From: Phycisphaera sp.
GTDB taxonomy: Bacteria > Planctomycetota > Phycisphaerae > Phycisphaerales > UBA1924
Reading direction: 5' to 3'
NCBI GenBank assembly: GCA_020639255.1
Contig: JACKGZ010000008.1
Coordinates: 1 to 64,000 of the forward strand
Length of the DNA stretch: 64,000 bases
Positions 26,008 to 34,517 of the stretch are shown here, piece by piece. A model generated the notes under the pieces. The model searched no databases. It was not told where the DNA came from and worked only from the letters and a program-made list of their open reading frames with translations. How positions within the stretch are numbered: the first letter of the stretch is position 1; each line of letters begins with the position of its first letter. Both the position numbers and the translations under genes were made by a program.

Positions 26008-27396
26008 ATGAGCACGACCGCGACCGATGTAACGACCTCGCACGCCGATTCGGGCGGCACCGACTGGGACCCCATCTTCGATGAGGTCGGGCTCCCCAAG
26101 GACGTCAACAACATCTACACCCAGACCGTGGCGTCGATGCTCAACGCGGCCGAGATCGTCAACCTCCGCCACCGCGTCCGCATCATCCTCGCCCAGCCCA
26201 AGAACGAGATCATGGTGCACTTCCCCGTCCGCATGGACGACGGGCACCACAAGCTCTTCAAGGGCTACCGCGTGCAGCACAACAACGCCGTCGGCCCGTA
26301 CAAGGGCGGGCTCCGCTTCCACGAGCACGTCCACCTCGACGACGTCAAGAGCCTGGCCTTCCTCATGACCATGAAGTGCGCCCTCGTCCGCGTGCCCTTC
26401 GGCGGCGGCAAGGGCGGCGTCAAGTGCAACCCGCGTGAGCTGAGCCCGGGTGAGCTGGAGCGCGTGACGCGCCGGTTCACCGCCGCGATCGCCAACGACA
26501 TCGGCCCCGACTACGACATCCCCGCGCCGGACGTGGGCACCAACTCGCAGGTTATGGCCTGGATCGCTGACACCTACGCTGCCATGGCAGGCCGCAGCAG
26601 CACCAACCCGTTCGCGGTCGTGACGGGCAAGCCGATCTCGATCGGCGGCAGCCTCGGACGCGAGAAGGCCACGGGCCAGGGCGTCGTCGACGTTCTTCTT
26701 GAAATGCTTCCTGATCTGAATATTCCGATCGAGGACATGCGCGTCAGCATCCAGGGCTTCGGCAACGTGGGCTCGTGGGCCGGCAAGATCCTGGCTGACC
26801 TTGGCGCCAACATCACAGCCGTACAGGACCACACGGGCTGCGTCCGCAACCCCGAGGGCCTCGATGTGCACGCCCTGTCCGAGCACGTCGCACAGACCGG
26901 CGGCGTCAAGGGATTCGAGAACAAGGCCAACACGGGCGGCTCGTCGCGTCACAGCGGCAAGGGCTGCGAGGTCATCAGCGTCGACGAGTTCTGGGAGACA
27001 CCCGTTGACGTCTTTATCCCCGCGGCGCTCGAGGGCATGCTCAACGAGCAGCGGGCCCACCAGCTCCGCGCCCGCGTCGTCGCCGAGGCCGCAAACGCCC
27101 CCACCACGCCCGAGGCCGACGCGGTGCTCGCCTCGCGCGGCATCGAGGTCATCCCCGACATGCTCTGCAACGCGGGCGGTGTGACGGTGTCGTACTTCGA
27201 GTGGGTCCAGAACCGCTCCAACGTCATCTGGGACGTCGAGCAGGTCGACCGCGAGCTCAACCGCATCATGTGCGCCGCGACCCGCCGGGTGATCATGGCT
27301 AAGCAGAAGTACAGCACCACGCTCCGCACCGCCGCGTACATCAGCGTGCTCGAGCACATTGGTGATATCTACAACCACCGCGGCATCTGGCCGTAA
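26008..27396 (+). CDS. gdhA: Glutamate dehydrogenase
   Basis: 462 residues from ATG 26008 (GGAG 10 bases upstream). N-terminal ELFV dimerisation domain (about 45-180): GPYKGGLRFHEHV and FGGGKGGV with the catalytic lysines, and PAPDVGTNSQVMAWI. C-terminal Rossmann domain (about 190-440): VSIQGFGNVGSWAGKIL. It interconverts glutamate with 2-oxoglutarate and ammonia; NAD or NADP preference is not decided here. A terminator follows (27436-27469). The last 39 codons have a second, diverged copy at 30063-30182. Start codons further upstream in the open frame give residues unlike the family. Confidence 0.95.
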   Translation: MSTTATDVTTSHADSGGTDWDPIFDEVGLPKDVNNIYTQTVASMLNAAEIVNLRHRVRIILAQPKNEIMVHFPVRMDDGHHKLFKGYRVQHNNAVGPYKGGLRFHEHVHLDDVKSLAFLMTMKCALVRVPFGGGKGGVKCNPRELSPGELERVTRRFTAAIANDIGPDYDIPAPDVGTNSQVMAWIADTYAAMAGRSSTNPFAVVTGKPISIGGSLGREKATGQGVVDVLLEMLPDLNIPIEDMRVSIQGFGNVGSWAGKILADLGANITAVQDHTGCVRNPEGLDVHALSEHVAQTGGVKGFENKANTGGSSRHSGKGCEVISVDEFWETPVDVFIPAALEGMLNEQRAHQLRARVVAEAANAPTTPEADAVLASRGIEVIPDMLCNAGGVTVSYFEWVQNRSNVIWDVEQVDRELNRIMCAATRRVIMAKQKYSTTLRTAAYISVLEHIGDIYNHRGIWP

Positions 27397-27435
27397 TACG
27401 CGTCGCCCTTCTCTCTTCCAAACGTAGTATGAATT

Positions 27436-27469
27436 GCATCCCCGGTGCTCTGCCGGGGATGCTTCTTTA
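27436..27469 (+). terminator. Rho-independent terminator of gdhA
   Basis: A perfect 10-base stem GCATCCCCGG/CCGGGGATGC (27436-27445 with 27453-27462) with a 7-base loop, followed by TTCTTTA. It lies 39 bases after the gdhA stop. Confidence 0.9.
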
Positions 27470-27610
27470 TCGTACGAACTGCTGATATTGCAGATATCTC
27501 TATAGATATTTCTTCCCTGTGCGCGTTAGGCTTTTTTGTGCCTCATCATGCCTGGACTCCTTGGGCAGTAGACCTGAGTCAAAGCATGGTGCCTGTCGGG
27601 AGAGCATCCG

Positions 27611-28822
27611 ATGGCAGACCTCAAGCGTCGAAATAAGAAACGCCACTCTGTTTCACTTGCGTGCGCGGGCGTCTTCGCCGTCGCGCTGATGTCTGGCGCG
27701 TCTCTGCGTATCGCCCAGCCCGAACTCGGGCCCTACATCGTGGTGAGTCAGAACGACTTGGGCATGCACTGCATGCAGCGTGACTACCGCTATTTCATGA
27801 TCCTGCCGCCGTACAACACGATGCAGGCGGTGGCGATCCGCCGGGGCCTGGAACCCGACATCGTCGAGCCGGACCCTGAGAACACAGTCGAGTACTTCAT
27901 CCCCTCGAACACGACCACGATCGACAAGACGAATTGGTGGGTCTATTCACAGGCGCTCTTGGGTGTCGATCAGCCCGCAGATGTAGGTCTGACGGGCCAC
28001 GCTCTTTTCGGATCTATGCAGCCTGATCGCGGGCGCGGGCTGTGGGAAGTCACTGGCGTCCCGATCTCGCCCATGAACGATGCGGGGATCGACAACCCAT
28101 ACCCGCTGGCGACGGTGATCTACAAAAGGCAAGGCTCCGAGTTGGCGCGGACACAGATGGTTGTGCCCGCCTCCTGGGAGCTCAACTGCGCGCTCTGCCA
28201 TGGCAATCCCGAGCCGGGCGTCAACACCGAGTTGGACGTGCTCCAGGACCACGACCGCCTACACGGGACGACACTCGAAGCGGACGCCCCGATCACGTGC
28301 GCTGCGTGCCACGCTGACCCGGCGCTTGGCGCACTGGGTCAGCCGGGTGTGTCACCTCTTTCGACCGCGATGCACGGCGCGCACGCGGACCGATTCGATG
28401 TGCTGACCACGCCGCTGGTCGAGAGCTGCTACGCATGTCATCCCGGCGAGCGGGCACAGTGCCAGCGTGATGTCCACTTGCTTGAGCACGACATGCGGTG
28501 CACCGACTGCCATGGTGAGATGGCCGATGTGGGTGACCCCGGCAGGCAGCCCTGGGTCGATGAGCCGCGTTGTGGGGACTGCCACAGCAGGCCAGGGTTC
28601 GAGTTCGAACAGCCCGGGACACTCTTCCGCAACTCGGTCGGGCACAAGGGCGTGCAGTGCTGGGTCTGCCACGGCAGCCCTCATGCGATCACCCCCACGA
28701 CCAGTGAGGCCGACAACCTCCAGGCTGTCCGGCTTCAGGGCGCCCCCGGGGTTCTCAGCGATTGCACCGTGTGCCACATTCAGACACCCAGCGAACCCTT
28801 CTTTCACAGCGTTGAACACTGA
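27611..28822 (+). CDS. Exported seven-heme cytochrome c
   Basis: 403 residues. There is an N-terminal signal/anchor helix (about 14-33) after a basic stretch. The N-terminal half has VVSQNDLGMHCMQRDY and MILPPYNTMQA, a motif I associate with a family of multiheme proteins. From about 195 there are seven CXXCH heme-binding sites: CALCH, CAACH, CYACH, CTDCH, CGDCH, CWVCH and CTVCH. It should be an electron carrier or redox enzyme outside the cytoplasm, made with the c-type maturation system. GGGAGAG lies 8 bases before ATG 27611. It is followed 18 bases later by the HAF-repeat gene, so the pair may be an operon. Substrate unknown. Confidence 0.85.
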   Translation: MADLKRRNKKRHSVSLACAGVFAVALMSGASLRIAQPELGPYIVVSQNDLGMHCMQRDYRYFMILPPYNTMQAVAIRRGLEPDIVEPDPENTVEYFIPSNTTTIDKTNWWVYSQALLGVDQPADVGLTGHALFGSMQPDRGRGLWEVTGVPISPMNDAGIDNPYPLATVIYKRQGSELARTQMVVPASWELNCALCHGNPEPGVNTELDVLQDHDRLHGTTLEADAPITCAACHADPALGALGQPGVSPLSTAMHGAHADRFDVLTTPLVESCYACHPGERAQCQRDVHLLEHDMRCTDCHGEMADVGDPGRQPWVDEPRCGDCHSRPGFEFEQPGTLFRNSVGHKGVQCWVCHGSPHAITPTTSEADNLQAVRLQGAPGVLSDCTVCHIQTPSEPFFHSVEH

Positions 28823-28840
28823 CGCTCAGAGGAGTCGATC

Positions 28841-30004
28841 ATGAAAGGCCTGACGACTGGCATCGTGTTGTGCACGCTCTCGGCGTCTGTTTCGGCCCAG
28901 CCTGAATACACCGTGGTTGACCTCGGATCGTTCGGGGGTGACATCGCTGCGGTCGATATCAACGATGCCGGCGTTGTCGTCGGCTGGGGCGTCGTCAACC
29001 GATTCGACTACCAGATGTTCCGCTACGACGGCGTGCTGACCGCCATCGCGCCGCTTCAGCCCCAAACGCAGGCGCAGGCGACGCTTGCCTCCGTGGACGG
29101 GTCCGTTGTCGGTGCGGGGTACTCCATGACCGATCTCGATCGCGACGCGCTCGTCTCCGACGGCGTCAATACGGTTTCGCCGGGTATGTTCACGCCGACC
29201 GGCTCTGACAGCTCGGGCAGACTCGTCGGGATCACACCAGTCACGCTCGCCAACGGCTTCGTCATCGAGCACGCCTGCGAATATAGCGATGGCACGCTGA
29301 GCGTCCTGCCCCTGCTCCCGGGCGGCGCGGATTCGGCAGCCTTCGACACCGATGACTCGGGATGGATTGTCGGCGGCGCATTCCCAGCCGGAGCGCTCAA
29401 GCCGACGCCTGCGCTCTGGGTCGCACAGACGCCCACGAACCTGGGCACACTCGGCGGCACAGGCGGGCAAGCCCACGCGATCAACAACGCGCGGCAGGTC
29501 GTCGGGTGGGCAAACACCGCAGCCGGGCAGCCTCACGCGTTCCGATACAACCTCAGCGGCTCGGGTGCCGTCACATCGCGCACCGATCTGGGCACGCTCG
29601 ACGGCAAGGCGAGCCACGCACGCGACATCAACGACGCCGGTGAGGTCGTCGGCACGTCGGGCTCGCACGCGTTCATCTACCGGAGCGGGCAGATGATCGA
29701 CCTCAACTCCCTCATCGATCCCGCCAGCGGCTGGGTCCTCGTCGACGCCAAGGCAATCAATAACGCGGGGCAGATCGTCGGGCACGGCTCAATACCAGGG
29801 CACCCGCTCCGCGCGTTCCTCCTCGAACCGGGTGTGTGCCTGGCCGACACCAACGGCGACGGCGTGCTCTCCCCCGCCGATTTCTCCGCATGGGTTGTCG
29901 CATTCAACAATGCAGCGCCCGCGTGCGATCAGAACGGCGACGGCAACTGCACCCCAGCCGACTTCAGTGCCTGGATCGCCAACTACAACGCCGGCTGCCA
30001 GTAA
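28841..30004 (+). CDS. Secreted HAF-repeat protein with GC-type dockerin anchor
   Basis: 387 residues with a signal peptide (about 1-19, VSAQ). The body (about 25-330) is made of HAF-type repeats such as DLGTLGG-x-HAINNARQVVGWA, DLGTLDGKASHARDINDAGEVVG and AINNAGQIVGHG, which usually build beta-propellers on exported proteins. The end carries the twin EF-hand anchor (ADTNGDGVLSPADFSAWV, DQNGDGNCTPADFSAWI). AGAGGAG stands 8 bases before the ATG. It probably shares the promoter of the heme protein gene and may be its extracellular partner, but the function is unknown. Confidence 0.82.
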   Translation: MKGLTTGIVLCTLSASVSAQPEYTVVDLGSFGGDIAAVDINDAGVVVGWGVVNRFDYQMFRYDGVLTAIAPLQPQTQAQATLASVDGSVVGAGYSMTDLDRDALVSDGVNTVSPGMFTPTGSDSSGRLVGITPVTLANGFVIEHACEYSDGTLSVLPLLPGGADSAAFDTDDSGWIVGGAFPAGALKPTPALWVAQTPTNLGTLGGTGGQAHAINNARQVVGWANTAAGQPHAFRYNLSGSGAVTSRTDLGTLDGKASHARDINDAGEVVGTSGSHAFIYRSGQMIDLNSLIDPASGWVLVDAKAINNAGQIVGHGSIPGHPLRAFLLEPGVCLADTNGDGVLSPADFSAWVVAFNNAAPACDQNGDGNCTPADFSAWIANYNAGCQ

Positions 30005-30010
30005 AGCCGC

Positions 30011-30067
30011 TTACGGGTACTCCTGCCGCGTCGGCCTGATCATCACGTCGCCGATGTGCACCTCGGC
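30011..30067 (-). pseudogene. 3' remnant of a second SDR gene
   Basis: On the minus strand 18 codons and a stop read AEVHIGDVMIRPTRQEYP, against AGVHVSDILIRPTRQEYP at the end of the intact SDR gene (30956-31768). Four to five residues differ, all conservatively. Nothing upstream of it in this frame matches SDR. Its cut end meets the gdh remnant at about 30065. Confidence 0.75.
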
Positions 30068-30182
30068 CCGCCAGGTGATCAGGGCCAAGCAGAAGTACAG
30101 CACCACGCTCCGCACAGCCGCGTACATCAGCGTGCTCGAGCACATCGGTGATATCTACAACCACCGCGGCATCTGGCCGTAA
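30063..30182 (+). pseudogene. 3' remnant of a second glutamate dehydrogenase gene
   Basis: The last 39 codons of a gdh gene (from SARQVIRAKQKYSTTL to HRGIWP, stop at 30180-30182). Compared with gdhA the only protein changes are near its broken end (Arg for Met, Gln for Arg and so on), while other differences (ACC to ACA, ATT to ATC, GCT to GCC) are silent. That pattern suggests a separate paralogue that was once under selection. No start codon or upstream gdh sequence is present. Confidence 0.8.
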
Positions 30183-30206
30183 GGCGAATCGGACAACCGA
30201 ATCACA

Positions 30207-30236
30207 ACGAGCCCCTCGCCCGAGCGAGGGGTTTTT
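30207..30236 (+). terminator. Terminator behind the gdh remnant
   Basis: Perfect stem CCCCTCGC/GCGAGGGG with a CCGA loop and TTTTT at 30232-30236. The 25 bases 30207-30231 differ by only two from each arm of the inverted repeat at 36110-36189, so this belongs to the same family. Confidence 0.85.
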
Positions 30237-30946
30237 CATGGCTCCGCGCTCGGTGACGCGTCGCCCTCGCCCGTGCTGATCATCGTGCGCAGCCGCTCCA
30301 GATGAAGAAGCGAACTCAAATGATGAGCGCCCTGCGGGATCTCCCCGCGGATGACCGGCAATGAGCCGGGCCACTCGGCCGGGACATCGACCCACTCGAC
30401 GAAGTAGCGGCGGAGCGGGCTCCAGCCGACGCGGAGGCAGCCCTCTTCGTTGGTGCGGAGCTCGCCCTCGGCGGGATCCTCGATCGGGATGACACAGCGG
30501 CCCAGCTCAGGGAGTTCGAGATGCACGATCCGGGCGCGGGGGTATTTCTGGTGCTTCGTGGGCACGCATCCGAGCATGCACTCCCGGAGCGTGTCGCGAT
30601 CGATTGTGAGCATGCGGAGCGAGGCGTCCTCCGGGAGATTCGTCCGCTCCACCGCCCATTGGTATCCGCGGATGAGCACGAGCACCACCACGATCGCCAT
30701 CAGGATCGCGATGATGCCAAAGACGAGCGGGAACGACGCCCAGAGCCTCGCACTCTCGAGAACGAGCGAAAGCGCCCAGTACACGCCCGAGGCCAGAGCC
30801 GCCAGAAACAGAGCGGGCACCGCAAAGTAGAGGACCGCGATCAACGGGATCGCCGCGGTGTACGCCCAGAGCTCCTGCTTGCGGCGCGCGACGAACACCT
30901 CGCGCTCCGCCTCGGTCATGGGCCGTTCGTCGAACTGAACGCTCAT
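30236..30946 (-). CDS. Two-helix membrane protein of unknown function
   Basis: 236 residues from ATG 30946 (a GTG lies just before). Two hydrophobic helices (about 29-53 and about 69-92) are followed by a roughly 140-residue cytoplasmic or periplasmic domain with no family I know (CVIPIEDPAEGELRTNEEGCL, RRYFVEWVDVPAEWPG). The ending is acidic. It starts 9 bases after the SDR stop on the same strand, so they probably share a transcript. Its stop codon overlaps the T-run of the plus-strand terminator at 30207-30236. Confidence 0.65.
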   Translation of the reverse strand: MSVQFDERPMTEAEREVFVARRKQELWAYTAAIPLIAVLYFAVPALFLAALASGVYWALSLVLESARLWASFPLVFGIIAILMAIVVVLVLIRGYQWAVERTNLPEDASLRMLTIDRDTLRECMLGCVPTKHQKYPRARIVHLELPELGRCVIPIEDPAEGELRTNEEGCLRVGWSPLRRYFVEWVDVPAEWPGSLPVIRGEIPQGAHHLSSLLHLERLRTMISTGEGDASPSAEP

Positions 30947-30955
30947 CACCAGAGT

Positions 30956-31768
30956 TTACGGGTATTCCTGCCGCGTGGGCCTGATCAGGATGTCGCTCAC
31001 GTGCACGCCCGCGGGCTGGGAGATGGTGAACATGATCGAGCGGCTGATGTCCTGGGCGGTCAGGACGGGGCTGATGCTGTTCATGAACTTGCCGAAGCCG
31101 TCCATCTCGTAGCCGGCCGATTCCTGGAACTCGGTCCGCACGATGCCCGGCTCGATGAGCGTGACGCGCACGCCGAACTTGGCCAGCTCGCGGCGGAGCG
31201 CCTCGGCGAGGGAGTTCACGGCAAACTTGGTCGAGCCGTACATCGAGCTGAACGGGCTGATGTGGCGCCCGACAGTCGAGCCGATGACGACGATGTCGCG
31301 CGCCGGGCCGCCGGTGTCGACGAGCCTCTTCCACGCGGCGTCGAAGGCGGATGCGTCGCTGGCCGGGTCGGGCAGCTGCGCGCGGAGCGTGCGGGCGGCC
31401 TCGCGCATGAGGTGGCACGCGCCGGTGATGTTCGTGCGGATCATCTCGTCCCACTCCTCGGTGTTGGAGTCCGTGACGGATCCTCGCAGCCCCCGGCCCG
31501 CGTTGACGACAACGAGGTTGGCCTCCTGGCCGTGCGCCTCTTTGCAGGCATCCAGCAACCGCGTCACGGTCTTCGGGTCGCCCGCGTCGCCCGCGACGAC
31601 GGCGACCTGGCCCGCGGGGTATTGGCTGGCGATCTCGGCGAGCCTGGCTTCGCGCCGGGCGTTGATGACGAGCCTTGCCCCGGCCCTGGCGAGGTCGTGG
31701 GTGAGCGCTTCGCCGATGCCGGCGCTGGCCCCGGTGATGATGCCGACGCGGTCCGAGAGTGATGCCAT
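30956..31768 (-). CDS. Short-chain dehydrogenase/reductase (SDR)
   Basis: 270 residues. Classical SDR: cofactor loop ITGASAGIGEAL (about 11-22), VVVNAGRG, the catalytic Ser in IVVIGSTVGRHIS, YGSTK (Tyr and Lys), and IEPGIVRTEF. An Arg at the end of strand 2 (INARREARL) suggests NADPH. It is an oxidoreductase of alcohols or carbonyls; the substrate is open. GGAGG lies 8 bases before the ATG. It is divergent from nfo. About 25 extra residues (about 130-155) between NAG and the catalytic Ser are unusual. A diverged copy of its last 18 codons survives at 30011-30067. Confidence 0.9.
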   Translation of the reverse strand: MASLSDRVGIITGASAGIGEALTHDLARAGARLVINARREARLAEIASQYPAGQVAVVAGDAGDPKTVTRLLDACKEAHGQEANLVVVNAGRGLRGSVTDSNTEEWDEMIRTNITGACHLMREAARTLRAQLPDPASDASAFDAAWKRLVDTGGPARDIVVIGSTVGRHISPFSSMYGSTKFAVNSLAEALRRELAKFGVRVTLIEPGIVRTEFQESAGYEMDGFGKFMNSISPVLTAQDISRSIMFTISQPAGVHVSDILIRPTRQEYP

Positions 31769-31819
31769 CGTGTGTCCTCCTGCTTGGGCATGGTACGCGC
31801 CGCGGCCCTATGGTCGGGC

Positions 31820-32755
31820 ATGTTCGGATCACACCTGTCTGTTGCGGGCGGCATGGAGAACGCGGCGATCGAGGCCGAGGGGCTCAAGCTCGACTGTGTG
31901 CAGGTCTTCACCAAGAACCAGCGCCAGTGGAAGGTCAAGCCGCTCGCCGATGAGCAGATCAGCGCGTGGACGAGCGAACTCAAACGCCTCGGCTGGATGA
32001 GCACCACCGGCCCGGCCCGCACGGTGAGCCACGCCAGCTACCTGATCAACCTGGCCAGCCCCGACGACGAGCTGTGGCAGAAGTCGATCGAGCTGATGCA
32101 GGAAGAGATCGAGCGGTGCGACGCGCTGTCGATCCCGCTGCTCGTGCATCACCCCGGCGCGTACACGTCGTCGGACGAGGGTGCCGGGCGCAAGCGGATC
32201 GCGCAGGCGTACAAGAAGCTCTTCAAGGCGACCAAGGGCGCCAAGGTTGTTTCGTGCCTGGAGAACACCGTCGGCTCGGGCACGAACATGGGTCGCACGT
32301 TCGAGGAGCTGGCCGAGCTGCGCGCGATGATCGGCGACGCGACGGGCGAGCCCGAGCGCGTGGGGTTCTGCTTCGACACCTGCCACGCGCACGCGGGCGG
32401 GTACGACATGTCGGACCGCGACGCCGCCGAGCGGTCGCTCGACGAGCTCGACCAACACTGCGGGCTCGAGCACGTGCGGTGCCTGCACCTGAACGACTCG
32501 GTCGGGAACCTGGGCTCGCGGAAGGATCGGCACGCGCATATCGGCGAGGGGACGTTGGGTTTGGCGGGCGGGAAGGCCGGCGGGAAGAAGCTCGCCCTCG
32601 AAAAAACAGGCTTCGCGGCCGTGGTGAATCGACCCGGGCTCGCCGATCAACCGATGATCTTGGAGACCCCCAAGGGGGAAGATCCCAAGGGGACGCCTTG
32701 GGATACGATCAACGTCCGCAGGCTCCGGCGGTTGGTGGACTCGCCCCGGGCCTGA
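31820..32755 (+). CDS. nfo: Deoxyribonuclease IV (apurinic endonuclease)
   Basis: 311 residues. It opens MFGSHLSVAGGMENA like other Nfo proteins, which decides the start at 31820. Metal-binding residues are seen in LLVHHPGAYTSS, VVSCLENTVGSG, VGFCFDTCHAHAGGYD, VRCLHLNDSVGNLGSRKDRHAHIGEG and MILETPK, the full three-zinc set. It nicks DNA at abasic sites in base excision repair, in the cytoplasm. Its coding region starts 51 bases from the divergent SDR start. Two further ATGs upstream (31772 onward) give residues not found in the family. Confidence 0.94.
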   Translation: MFGSHLSVAGGMENAAIEAEGLKLDCVQVFTKNQRQWKVKPLADEQISAWTSELKRLGWMSTTGPARTVSHASYLINLASPDDELWQKSIELMQEEIERCDALSIPLLVHHPGAYTSSDEGAGRKRIAQAYKKLFKATKGAKVVSCLENTVGSGTNMGRTFEELAELRAMIGDATGEPERVGFCFDTCHAHAGGYDMSDRDAAERSLDELDQHCGLEHVRCLHLNDSVGNLGSRKDRHAHIGEGTLGLAGGKAGGKKLALEKTGFAAVVNRPGLADQPMILETPKGEDPKGTPWDTINVRRLRRLVDSPRA

Positions 32756-32808
32756 ATCAGACCCGATTCAGGGGATGGATTCCCCGCATCTCTCGCAGGA
32801 CGTGACGC

Positions 32809-33834
32809 GTGAACTCGAAGCTTCGTGATCTGATGCCGGTGCTGGTGCTGTCGGGCGCGATCGCTCTGCCCGGGTGCTCCATGTTCGAGGGCTCGGGCGG
32901 CGGATCAACGAACAACGCCAACCGCAACTCGCGGGCGAGCCTTGAGGCTGTGCTGGCTGCCGACGAAGCGACGCAACGGGCCAAGCTGTTGATGGCGTCG
33001 GGGCGGCTGCGTGAGGCGCTGACCGAGTTTGAGAAGGCCGTCGAGCTCGACCCGCGCGCAGTCGATGCACGCATTGGGATCGGCGACATCTACAAGGAAG
33101 AGGGCGACTTCAACCGTGCCGAACGCTGGTACGGGCAGGCCGCCAACATCGGGCCCGACGTGTTCGAGGCGCAGTACGCGCACGGCTTGGTGCTGCAGCT
33201 GATGCAGCGGTACGCCGAGGCGATCCGCGCGTACCTGCGGGCGCTTCAGATCGACCCGCGGAGCTTCGACGCGAACATGAACGTCGCGCTCGCGTTCGTG
33301 CAGGTGGGCCAGCCCGAGCAGGGATTGCCCTACGCCGTCCGCGCGGTGCGCCTCAGCCCCCAGAGCGGGCCGGCGAACTACAACATGGGCGTGGTGTACG
33401 CGGCGCTGAGCCGGCACGAGGAAGCGATCACCAGCTACCGCCTCGCTTCGGAGTACATGGGTACGAGCCCGCAATTGCTCATGGGCATCGCCGACAGCCA
33501 GTCGGCGCTCGGGCAGTACGTCGACGCGGCCCGCACGATCGAGCGGCTCGTCGCGACCGATCCGTCGGCCGACGCGTTCCACCGACTCGGCTCGTCGCGC
33601 TTTCGCAACAAGGAATACGAGGCCTCGCTCACGGCCTTTCGTCAGGCGCTCGAGTTCGATGAGAACCACTACCCCGCGCTCAACGGCGTGGCGGTGTGCC
33701 TGCTCAACAAGTACCTCTGGTCGGAAAAAACCGACACTCAGGCACTCGACGCCGCCGTCCGCGCGATGCGCCAGAGCCTTCGCATCAAGCGCGACCAGCC
33801 CAAGATCATCGAGCTGCTCACACGCTTCGGCTGA
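32809..33834 (+). CDS. TPR-repeat lipoprotein
   Basis: 341 residues from GTG 32809 with AGGA 8 bases upstream. The lipoprotein signal ends at IALPGCS (Cys about 23), followed by a Gly/Ser/Asn linker. From about 55 to 330 come seven or so tetratricopeptide repeats (for example AREALTEFEKAVELDPRAVD, YAEAIRAYLRALQIDPRSFD, HEEAITSYRLASEYMG). It should be a protein-protein scaffold anchored to a membrane outside the cytoplasm, possibly related to secretion or pilus assembly. No direct partners are next to it. Confidence 0.85.
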   Translation: MNSKLRDLMPVLVLSGAIALPGCSMFEGSGGGSTNNANRNSRASLEAVLAADEATQRAKLLMASGRLREALTEFEKAVELDPRAVDARIGIGDIYKEEGDFNRAERWYGQAANIGPDVFEAQYAHGLVLQLMQRYAEAIRAYLRALQIDPRSFDANMNVALAFVQVGQPEQGLPYAVRAVRLSPQSGPANYNMGVVYAALSRHEEAITSYRLASEYMGTSPQLLMGIADSQSALGQYVDAARTIERLVATDPSADAFHRLGSSRFRNKEYEASLTAFRQALEFDENHYPALNGVAVCLLNKYLWSEKTDTQALDAAVRAMRQSLRIKRDQPKIIELLTRFG

Positions 33835-33844
33835 GCACGCCTTC

Positions 33845-33890
33845 CTCCTTCTCCCCAGCGGGGAGAGGGTTGGGGTGAGGGGAGAAGGAG
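33845..33890. repeat. GGGGAGAGGG-type palindromic repeat, copy 1
   Basis: Outer arms CTCCTTCTCCCC (33845-33856) and GGGGAGAAGGAG (33879-33890) are perfect inverted repeats; the inside reads GGGGAGAGGGTTGGGGTGAG. It sits 11 bases after the TPR stop and 18 bases before queF. A longer relative is at 36935-37052. Similar sequences are scattered in many bacteria. Confidence 0.75.
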
Positions 33891-33908
33891 CAGGGCCTAA
33901 ACTCGCCC

Positions 33909-34289
33909 ATGCCCGACTACGCACTGCTCGAATCGTTCCCGACGCCCTCCGAGACGCCGTTCGTCATCGAACACATCGCCGAGGAGTTCACCAGCGTGTG
34001 CCCCGTCACGGGCCACCCGGACTTCGGCGTGGTGAATGTCACCTTCCAGCCCGGCCCGCCCAGCGCCGGCGGCACATGCGTCGAGCTCAAGAGCCTGAAG
34101 CTCTATCTGCAGAGCTTCCGCAGCGAGGGCATCTACTACGAGGCGGTCACCAACCGCATCCGCGACGACCTCGCCAGGCTCATGAGCCCGGCGTGGATGG
34201 TCGTCCGGACCGACTGGCGCGGGCGGGGCGGGATCCGATCGGTCATCCGCGCGACCTCGGGCGATGTGCCGACGATCTGGCAGAAGTAG
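33909..34289 (+). CDS. queF: NADPH-dependent 7-cyano-7-deazaguanine reductase
   Basis: 126 residues, the short unimodular QueF form of the tunnelling fold. The catalytic Cys is in EFTSVCPVTGHPDFG with the following Asp, and the QueF mark is ELKSLKLYLQSFRSEG. It reduces preQ0 to preQ1 in queuosine synthesis in the cytoplasm. The gene stands between repeat elements. The presence of gluQ (11589), which acts on queuosine tRNA, fits. Other queuosine genes are not in the window. Confidence 0.94.
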   Translation: MPDYALLESFPTPSETPFVIEHIAEEFTSVCPVTGHPDFGVVNVTFQPGPPSAGGTCVELKSLKLYLQSFRSEGIYYEAVTNRIRDDLARLMSPAWMVVRTDWRGRGGIRSVIRATSGDVPTIWQK

Positions 34290-34291
34290 GG

Positions 34292-34380
34292 ATGAGGCAC
34301 TAGGCACTAGGGAAGAGGTGAAAAGGGAGGCTTTGCCGCTTTCCGCATTTCCTTATGCCTTATGCATAGTGCCTCATGCC
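34292..34380. repeat. Heptamer repeat block with inverted halves
   Basis: GGCACTA occurs twice in tandem (34296-34309). Opposite-strand heptamers TTATGCC, TTATGCA, TAGTGCC and TCATGCC follow at 34353-34380. ATGAGGCACTA (34292-34302) and TAGTGCCTCAT (34367-34377) form an 11-base perfect inverted repeat. Confidence 0.65.
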
Positions 34381-34405
34381 TCGCACTAAATTGGGTTCTT
34401 TCTGG

Positions 34406-34433
34406 TTGATTTGCGGCTTCTGTCTGGTATATT
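34406..34433 (+). promoter_or_regulatory. Promoter of the SnoaL-like gene
   Basis: TTGATT (34406-34411), a 16-base spacer and TATATT (34428-34433), 84 bases before ATG 34518. Confidence 0.5.
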
Positions 34434-34517
34434 CGTGCCAGTAGAGAGCGATCGCACACCCCGCTCGTCCGAGTGGTGGAATGCCTGTTTCAGAACGACC
34501 CGACCTAGGAGATTGCC

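Noticed and set aside
29836..30182. A 116-codon plus-strand frame including the gdh remnant
   Set aside because: Its first part is the shifted frame of the HAF/dockerin gene; only the last 39 codons are gdh-like, and no start fits.
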